64,000 nt of DNA from Gymnopilus junonius (lineage: Eukaryota; Basidiomycota; Agaricomycetes; Agaricales; Galerinaceae), in the NCBI GenBank assembly GCA_015501075.1, contig JADNYJ010000123.1, positions 1 through 64,000 on the forward strand, given 5' to 3'. Below the pieces are notes generated by a model, which was not told the origin of the DNA, did not search any database, and saw only the letters and a list, made by a program, of their open reading frames with translations. A program made the translations under genes and the position numbers. Each line of letters begins with the position of its first letter. Position 1 is the first letter of the stretch. This document shows, one piece after another, positions 56,581 through 64,000 of this stretch.

Positions 56581-57975
56581 TGCTCACTTGCTGTGTGAGG
56601 TTGATGCCCCAGAGACAAAGGGAGCAGGACTGTGACCAGAAGAGGGAGAATGATGGCAAGGAGTGGGTGAATGAAGATGTGGTGGGGAAAGGACCAATGG
56701 CTGTTGAGCAGGGTGATGCAGGAAATGAGCACATGGATGTCTGTGGATCATGTCCATGTCCAGGAGGGGAGAGTTGCTGGAGTGACTCCTAGTATCTACC
56801 ACTCCATCTGAGTCAGAGTTGTCAGGAAGAGGTGTGAGCCTGGATGTGGAGGGCTGATTCAGGGTTGGGGGTGTATAAATGCACCCTTCTGTCCCAGGGG
56901 TCAGCTACAAGGCCATGTATACCCAAAGGGACTTCCTCTAAGGCTGAAGACCTTGTCTGCTCTCCTCTTCCAGGAAGGGGACATTGGGAGTGGGCTGACC
57001 AAACACAGTGATATCTGCTTTGTAGTTGGCCAAGGGAGCAAGGGGTTCTTCAAAGTAAAGATGCCTATAGTTTGCACAGTCAAAATAAACCTCACCTGAC
57101 AAGTCCTTCTTGTTGTGCCCCCCTACTCTCACCATGCACATTTCCCCATCATCATCTGTAGTCTCCTTCCATGTAGACCATTTGTTGTTGGGCTTCAGTC
57201 CCAGGACTACAGGAGGTGCAAGTGCTTCACCCTCATTCTGTGGAGCTGGACATGGGGGGTCCATATGCATCAAAAACTGCAGGTCTGAGTATATGCCATC
57301 CTTGAAACCTTGTCCTTCCAGAGATGAATGCATGTGATCCTTATGCATTAGAGGATTAACTTGCCAGAGAGGTTGGATGGTGTAGTCCTTGGTGACATCG
57401 TGCAAGCACTGACCATGTTGGGTGACAACTAGGTCAACAGGGTTTTTGTTAGAAGTGAGGCAAGTGACCAAGGTCTCCAGGATGAAGTTGGGGAAGATTG
57501 CACTGTACTTAAGTGTGTGTCTTGGATCTATGATGACATCAGCTGTATGGATAATGAAGCATGGAACCTTGTGCTTCAGAAGCCATAATCCCTCGGTCTC
57601 CATACAGCCATTCAACCAAATGTCTATGAGGATTTCTTCCACTGGTAATACCTCTGCTGGGGGGGCACTCAAGGCTTTGATGTCATCATGAAAGGTCTGA
57701 GCCATCTGGCACCAGGCAGACATAACCTTGATGTTGTTCTGAACATGTGCAAGCAAATCAACTCCCTCATCAAATATCATGATGGTGTCAAGGGTTTTCA
57801 GATCCTCTGAGGGGCAACCTGGCCTGTTCTCCTGCAACTCCCTACAAAGAAACATAGCAGTCTTCCATGAGCGGATGCATTGCTCAATTTCCTGCACCCT
57901 TTTCATCAACTCCTTTATGTATGTGGACTTGAAGAATCTGTGATTGGGGAAGGTCAATGGCTGCCAGTGGTCCAT
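56581..57975 (-). pseudogene. Long ORF of an uncharacterised basidiomycete family (345 codons plus tail)
   Basis: The longest open frame of the transposon-rich half runs from MDHWQPLTFPNHRFF at 57975 to 56938. A further frame (56584-56802) appears to be its Ser/Pro/His-rich tail. The body has a helical N-terminal part with a Cys/Trp-rich centre. A later segment NNKWSTWKETTDDDGEMCMVRVGG (about residues 265-288) is followed by VYFDCANYRHLYFEE. There is no known catalytic motif. An open frame of this length amid CpG-poor debris suggests either recent loss or a still-coding gene. A role inside a retroelement is possible because similar ORFs cluster with gypsy debris, but that is inference. Confidence 0.4.
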
Positions 57976-58849
57976 CAGGGAAGCAAATTCTGGGGAAGAG
58001 TTGTTACCCTGTCAATGAATAAAACCTAACCAGGGGCAGGTAGGGTCAAAGTGTTGAGGTGAAACAGTGGGGTCAGGTGGGGATGTCCACAAAAATGTCA
58101 ATATCAGAGTCCTTTGTCCCTAGATAAAAAGCTGGCCACATGGAATTTGGGGACCAAAGTTCCCAAAGGCAGTCTTCTAATTGTACAGCTCTTGTTGAGA
58201 CCATGCAAAAGAGGGGGAGGAAAAAGCATATGGCATCAAGGATCATTGGGTGACAGAGATAGCCAGCAAAGCTCATGAGACATTCCATCATGAAAGATGG
58301 GGTACTATACTGAGTGCAGGATAATGACATAGCTGAGAAGAAAGAGAGGAAAAGGGAGGAGAGAGAAAAAGAAGGGAAGTCAGAGCTAGGTGCAGCTAAA
58401 AGCACAACTCTGAAACTTTGAAAGCCAGGTGCTGCTACAAGCACAACTCTGAGAGCTCTGATGACTATCACCCTCAAGACTGATTGGACCAGTGCTGCTT
58501 CCAAAAGTGTGACTTGTGTCTGGTAAGTCTTTTATGGACCCAACTAGAGCCCAGTGCTGACAATGTGTGACTTGGATCAGGAGCAAGATAGCAGAGAGAG
58601 AGGATAATGGGAAATAAAAAGGAAACAGTCAAACCAAACTTAGGTCGAATGGACTAAACAAACATAGACAAATAGAAGGAATAAACTACTAAAGAATTAG
58701 AGTAATGTGAAATATGGAAACACATCTTTATATAAGGAAAATTATGGGTTGAACAGTTCTACTGCTTAGATAAGTCAAGTAAGGAATAATGAAGAAAATT
58801 AGGAAAAGTACAAAGATAATTGGTCTCAGGGGAGAAGGGAAAAAGAGTA
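57976..58849. other. No gene recognised
   Basis: Contains a purine-rich run (GAGAGGAAAAGGGAGGAGAG near 58345) and the imperfect repeat GTGCWGCTAMAAGCACAACTCTGA (58390 and 58429). Probably the untranslated or LTR part of the adjacent gypsy element; a matching second LTR is not in the window. Confidence 0.35.
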
Positions 58850-58859
58850 CACTACTTCA

Positions 58860-59624
58860 CTAGTGACTCTAGGTATTCACATTTTAGTTTGGGAGCATTG
58901 TGTAGGTCATATTTGGAAACCCAAGAATTGTCAGCAGGGCCATATCCTGCCCATCTAACCAAGTACATTTGATGATTGCCCTTCCTCCTTGAGGTGAGCT
59001 TATGGCCTAATATGGCTTCTACTTCATATTCGGGGGTAGCAATGAAATCTCTAGTGGACAGGAGTATGGTTCAGTCCCCTAACTTAGCAGGAGAGGGGTG
59101 ATACTTTCTCAGGTGTTGAATGTTGAATACTGGGTGCATAGGGTAAGTGTCTGGCAGCCTCAAATGGTAAACCATTGGGTTGATTTTCTCCAAAGCCTCA
59201 AAGGGGCTAATGGTTTGTTGAATAAGTTTTTTACTGGTTCCTTCAACATCTACAAGTTTCAAGGTGTGAGGATTGACCAGTACTAGGTCACCAACCCTGA
59301 TATCATCAGGAAGTCACTGCCCTTTGTTATATGCTTGGGCCTGTTTTTCCTGAGCCAGTACAAGAGCATTACAAGCAGAATTATGAATTTCATTCAAGGT
59401 GGTGATGAAATCTTCAGCTTTCTGACTAGAGAGAAAGGGGTGAGACATGGGGTCAGTCTCTTTTACTAATGGTGCAGTTGATATAGCAGGGTGGTATCTG
59501 AGGAGCAAGAAGCTGGGGGAATATGAGGTGGAAGAATGAACCAAAGAGTTGTAGGTGAAAGTGAGGACACTTAACCATTCTGACTAAGAAGAATGGTTAC
59601 TGGTGACATAAGCTCTCAGCATCT
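58860..59624 (-). pseudogene. Integrase C-terminal part with chromodomain
   Basis: From 59624 the frame resumes at QMLRAYVTS, then LVHSSTSYSPSFLLLRYHP (the end of the integrase core) and AEDFITTLNEIHNSA. KLVDVEGTSKKLIQQTISPFEALEKI and HPVFNIQHLRKYHPSP follow. Past a stop it continues EYEVEAILGHKLTSRR, then MYLVRWAGYGPADNSWVSKY (59030-58870). The last block is a chromodomain with the aromatic Y...W...W pattern. In chromoviruses this domain targets integration to heterochromatin through modified histones. Stops such as TGA near 59080 and frame changes show decay. Confidence 0.85.
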
Positions 59625-62285
59625 GTTACGATGCTTTTACGTAAGTAAAACTTCGTTCTTTTAGGAGGACCTTGATGAAATGCCTGGCCGTCATGCAGCA
59701 TCTCAACATTTCTGCAATCAGAGCAAATGGCGTGCTTGGGCGGGACATATCCGGTACTTTCTATTTTTAGAACTGGCCAGTCTGATCACTGTGGCGATGC
59801 TGTACTGTATTCTGTGTGCTTGCACTATAGTTTTAGTTTGTAAATGACTATAATGTGTAATTCCTGTATTTTATATTTGATCTACATTCCTTTGTGTTTT
59901 ATTTTTACATTCTTGCTAGGCATTTGCTGGCTGTTTAACTGAGGTGGCTATAATTGGCCAGGATTTTTATTAGCCAGAATGCTTGGTAATCATGCTTTCT
60001 GGGACAATTGTGTTATAGTAACACCCTGACTTTTGTTTAAGTGAAATGTTCTATCAATCCAGTGTGGGGTGGGTTAGTAGGTGTTATTATATAGCACATA
60101 GGTTTTATCTATGCTGTAATTGAAGATGAAGGTCATCCTTGTTGTGCTTGATTGGAAATGTAGTGTCAGTGAGTGGACATATCAAATATTCTTGTCAGGT
60201 GGACAATCCTTGTTGGGTTCAGCATTTCTATTTACAGGTAAGGTGGGTAGGTTGGTATGCTGAACATGATTACTTTGCTACATTCATGTTCATCAATTAT
60301 TTAGCTTAAGTAATCGAGTCCAAAAACCCGATTACTTAAGCAATTTATTGGTGTTTAAGTGATTTATCTATAATTAGGGTGACTTATAATTAACTAGCCA
60401 TTGGATACTTGGTAATTGTATTGTCCAGTATGATTGTGTTGACAAATATAAATTTTGCCTAGATAATAAATGTATACTTTACTCAGATTGGTATTTGATG
60501 CCATTTCATCTGCAACAAAGCAGACAAAACTGAACAATTTAAAACAAAGGTCATCATTGCTGTGCTTGACTGGAACTGTGGTAGTGTTGAGTGGCATATA
60601 AACACTTTTCTGTCAAATGAATTTAAATGGACAGACATCCTTGAATTCAGAAATGCTACTCCCATGCAAGGTGGCAGCACTGTACCCAATTGCTTAATTA
60701 TATTTATCAAGTGGTTTGCTTAAGTAATTGAGTTTTTTGACCTGATTACTTAATTGTTCTCATCATTGAGCTTGCTTAAGTAATCGTGTCTGAAAACCCA
60801 ATTATATAAGCATAGCAGTTGATGGCTAAGTAATCAGGGTTTTGGAACTGATTACATAAACAAATCAACTAGGTCATGTAAATATAGTATGAGCATCTGG
60901 GAGGTGCAGGGAATACTTCCATCCCATTCCATACACTGCCTATTTTGGAAAGGTCACCCACAATATGAGGAAATTCTTTCATCAATCTTGATATTCAGGT
61001 TATATGAAAGACAAAACTTGCTTCTGGTAACCTCATTCCATAGGTGTGTCTCAATGTAATAAACTAGAAGGTTACTTGCTTTTAACAACTTACTGATATG
61101 TGGTTATCAAAGAAATTGATGTGGTTCTCAAGCACTTTGGTGAAGTCCCCTAACTCCACTATGTGGTTATTATGTGCAAAATTTTTGAACTGCAAAGTCA
61201 AATTCTCTTAGTGAATCACTGCTGTTTATTTCTCAAGATCTTTGATGACTCAAGCTCCCTGATGCAATTCTCAGTAGTGTTTGAAGGTCTAGTTAGGTCT
61301 GGTTTTTGGGGTCCCAGGGTTGCTAACTGAGACCAAGACTGGTTAGGCTTTCTTCCCAGACCCAAAATAACTGAAAATAACTGCAAAAAAACTGTTAACC
61401 ACAGTTACTAACAGGTTAAGACTGAAATATTAAAAACTGGTCATAACCAGCTATAACCATTGGCAATTGCATCTTTGTCACTCAGGATAACTTGTTATAG
61501 TTTTTGTAAGCTTCAAAATGACCTCAATAACATTAAATTTGGTTAAGAAATGGCTGAGTTATGAATTTTTAACAGGTAATCTACTCTTTTGGCTGATATT
61601 TCACAGTTTTTAGCATAACTTGATGAGTTTTTGGCCTAAAAATATGATATTGGGGTTGTTTTGATGGGTAGAATTAGGGCTGCACATTAACTGGTCTTAA
61701 TCAGTCACTTACCAGTCTCATGACTGCAAAAAAACCTGTTAGTTGAAGTTCAAACTAGGCTAACCACTAACCATAGTCCAGTTATTTGCAGTTAGGGCCA
61801 GGTTAGGTCTTGGTTAATTTCCAGTTAACTAAGCTAACCCTCAAACACTAATTCTTGAGCTCTCTGATGTGGGTTTCTATTGTAGCCATTTGCACAGATA
61901 TATTGTGGATTGCATCTTTGTATTATAAATGTTTTACAGACCCAGATAAGCAACAATTGATATCAGAAGTTCAAGTACAATAAATCACTCAATAAGACAG
62001 GGTATTGTGCATCTATGATAATGGACTTACTAATGCCAACCCCATTCATCACAATATGGTTGTACATGGTGTGGTTGTAGGATCTGATGTCACTGCCCCT
62101 CCCACCACTATCTCCATTTTCTGATTTTTCTCTAAGTGTGTGTTGTTTTATTGTAATCAACATCTTACTATAGTAAAATTAATACAGAGTAACTATATAG
62201 CATTCTCCCAATGCTCTACCACTGCTTTCATAAAGCAGGAAAAGCATCGTCCTGCCACACAAAGTGGTGGCCCGCTAAAACAAGT
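59625..62285. repeat. 2.66-kb dispersed repeat, copy B
   Basis: Near-identical to 35179-37836 and inserted in the integrase frame between the codons for ...NATIE and QMLRAYV... GTT stands at both junctions (59625-59627 and 62283-62285), a likely 3-bp target duplication. That would make the unit itself ACGATGC...AAAACAA. It retains more CG sites at its left edge than copy A (for example TTACGTAAG against TTATGTAAG). Confidence 0.88.
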
Positions 62286-62626
62286 TCTATAGTAGCATTG
62301 AGAACTTCAGTCTGCCCATCCATCTGTGGGTGGTGAGAGAAGGATAGAGCCATAACACTGCCATAATGTGCTACTACTGCTTTCCAGTAGTCTGTTGACC
62401 ATCTTTTATCATGATCCACTATAATACATTCTGGAAGACTGAAGATATTGACAACTCTTTCAACAAAGAGCTTCACAAATTCAATTTGACTGAGAGTATT
62501 GTGAGTAGGCAGAATTATCATGAACTTAGTCAATTTGTTGACTATTGCCAGACTGCCATGTATTTTAGTTCTCCAGAGGGCAGCAAACTGGTAATACTGT
62601 ACTAAACCGACTGACTCTTCGGTCAT
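62228..62626 (-). pseudogene. Integrase core, upstream half of the split gene
   Basis: The frame reads LAIVNKLTKFMIILPTHNTL, then FVERVVNIFSLPECIIVDHD (the second catalytic Asp region), HYGSVMALSFSHHPQMDGQT and EVLNATIE. The DGQTE motif holds the catalytic Glu. After that codon (about 62286) the reading enters the inserted repeat. The rest of the same protein resumes at 59624. Confidence 0.88.
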
Positions 62627-62894
62627 GCGTCACAAAGTCGGCTGAAGAGAAGAGATTTCCCGATTTGTCACACATCACCAAGGGCTCCGAAGAGGGTGAC
62701 AGGCCAAAAAAAAAAAAGAACAACCAAAAACAGCCCCAAAAATGGTAAAAAATGGTAAAAAAACCAAAAATTTCTCCCCCCAGATGAAGAGTTTTGTCTC
62801 TTTGTCACGCGTCCCAGGCACCCTCGAAGAGCCAAAGAGATGGTCGAAATGTGTCACGCGTCACCAGGCTGAAGAGTTGGTCAGTTTGGTACAG
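62597..62894. mobile_element. TA-flanked MITE (298 bp) inside the gypsy pol
   Basis: Ends CTGTACTAAACCGACTGACT and complement CTGTACCAAACTGACCAACT, with TA on both sides (62595-62596, 62895-62896). The same terminal CTGTACYAAAY word as at 39878 places it in a related family with different interior. The interior holds GTCACGCGTC-type words, unusually CG-rich for the surroundings, and an A-rich run near 62708-62765. Confidence 0.85.
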
Positions 62895-63026
62895 TAAGAT
62901 CAAGAGAGACAGTGGCAAATGGTCTATGTGGGATGTGAGCAGGTCAAAGAGGTCTGACTTTCTTCTTATGGTCTGTCTTGATCTTTTGGCATACATCACA
63001 AGAAGAACAGTATGCAGATGCATCCT

Positions 63027-63850
63027 TTAGGAGTGTATTCCAGTAAAACACTTCTTGTAATCATGCAGAAAACCATTTGTAGCCAGAGTGAGCACCTTCA
63101 AATGGGGAGTCATGAATCCATCATAGCACATAATTGATGAGGCTCTTAGGATGCAAAGCCATGCCTTCCAGTCCACATCCATGAAATAAATGAGACCATT
63201 TGATCCCTTGCAGAAGTGAGATGGTGTAATCACAACATTGGGATTGGGGACTTCATCCAGATATCAATTCTTGAAGTAAGGGTCTTCTTGGTAGCCCTTA
63301 ATGAATTCTTTAATCAGATCCAGATTAACAGACACCAGTAAATGTGATCTAGAATCCCAATCATTGTCTATGTTATCAGGGGGAGGTTTAATGCCTAATG
63401 GATAGGTCCAATGATCACCATGAGGAAAAGGTAGATCTTGTTCCTGGGAAGATTCCTGTTCTCCCTCTTCAAATATTTCAACTACCTTGGCTTCATCTTC
63501 ATCTTCCAAGCATTGCTTCCTAGTGTGAATGGGATAAGTGTGCTTGTCTACCACATCTTCCCACCACCAGATGGTAAAGGTGGCTTTAGGGGCTGGAGTG
63601 TTATACATGTGGTCTTCTGCTTTTTGAGCTAATTCTCTTTTAGAGTCATCTTGTATGATGTTTGTGGAATTGTCTCAAACAGGAGAGTCATGCAACAGTA
63701 TCCTAGGTAGGTGCAGTAGCAGGTCCACATTGGAGTATACCCATCCTGGTCTATGAACTATATGAAGGCCAGGATAAGCTGCAAACACTGCCCCCCATGC
63801 CACCAGATGCCTGTTTGCATTTTCATAGACTTGTGCCCATTGCAAAGCAG
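63027..63850 (-). pseudogene. RNase H end, linker and integrase zinc region of the chromodomain gypsy element
   Basis: The frame 63608-63264 gives FTIWWWEDVVDKHTYPIHTR, an acidic stretch, and LIKEFIKGYQEDPYFKN. From 63233 it continues as VVITPSHFCKGSNGLIYFMD, then TPHLKVLTLATNGFLHDYKKCF, where the zinc-binding His pair has partly decayed. Upstream (63700-63850) lies the last RNase H segment. Beyond 63850 the sequence is AT-rich and includes a hairpin at 63949-63976 (11-bp stems TGATCATCTTT with a 6-nt loop); the gypsy similarity is lost there. Confidence 0.7.
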
Positions 63851-64000
63851 CATGATGTTATGACTCCCCATTTCTTTATCTTATTGCATGCCTCTCTTTT
63901 TCTTTATTATTTATCAGATGAATTGTTATTTTATATAGGTTTTCATCATGATCATCTTTCATCATAAAGATGATCATTTTCTTTCTTACAAGTATGTGGA

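Larger units (their letters stand above)
58850..63850 (-). mobile_element. Chromodomain-bearing gypsy element (pol relic) with two insertions
   Basis: Reading on the minus strand: the end of RNase H (HHAALQWAQVYENANRHLVAWGA and IVHRPGWVYSNVD, near 63700-63850), an acidic linker (63264-63608), the integrase zinc region (near 63030-63230), the integrase core (62290-62626 and 59300-59580) and a C-terminal chromodomain (about 59040-58860). The core is split exactly by the 2.66-kb repeat copy B, and the pre-core by a TA-flanked MITE (62597-62894). The remaining gag, protease and RT would lie beyond 64000 or are lost. No LTR was identified. Confidence 0.85.

Noticed and set aside
58073..58504. 143-codon minus-strand ORF with hydrophobic stretches
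   Set aside because: Overlaps imperfect direct repeats and purine-rich tracts; no signal that it is translated.

Overview
The window looks like nuclear DNA of a mushroom-forming basidiomycete (Agaricomycetes). The reasons are introns of about 50-60 bp, a fungal GH7 cellulase, SMC1 with many small introns, HET-domain fragments, Ty3/gypsy elements including one with an integrase chromodomain, hAT and pogo-type DNA transposons, and a P-loop NTPase/nuclease gene of the Crinkler-like kind. I see no rRNA gene, intact tRNA or CRISPR array. The species cannot be named from this.

Layout. 1-4.9 kb: one unknown ORF (1352-1900), degenerate repeats and a perfect 46-bp palindrome. 4.88-11.05 kb: a complete but decayed Ty3/gypsy element with two LTRs, a GTAGG target duplication and an unexpected antisense coiled-coil ORF next to its 3' LTR. 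11.05-12.2 kb: two small inverted-repeat elements. 13.2-27.4 kb: the only gene island, CpG-rich by eye compared with its surroundings. It holds a HET C-terminal fragment, a GH7 cellulase gene (complement), an unknown multi-exon gene, the cohesin gene SMC1 (complement) and a P-loop NTPase/nuclease gene (complement). The start region of that last gene carries a copy of the SMC1 core promoter.

27.4-64 kb: a CpG-poor transposon graveyard. It contains a full-length hAT element (27434-31601, 8-bp target duplication), its 1.1-kb deletion derivative, several hAT-type and TA-type MITEs, a pogo/DDE_1 transposase relic and two copies of a 2.66-kb repeat (35179-37836 and 59625-62285). The second copy sits inside the integrase of a chromodomain gypsy element. 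Broken pieces of host-type genes also occur: a HET protein, a caspase-family C-terminus, a D-2-hydroxyacid dehydrogenase and two unrecognised basidiomycete families.

Two general points affect every reading. First, substitutions in the mobile DNA are mostly CG to TG/CA; every substitution I could align between the two LTRs is of this type, as expected of methylated-CpG decay. Second, single-base frame breaks occur in SMC1, an essential gene, and the 2.66-kb copies differ largely by one-base indels in homopolymers. Some apparent frameshifts are therefore probably sequencing or assembly errors, and 'pseudogene' calls resting only on frameshifts are provisional.
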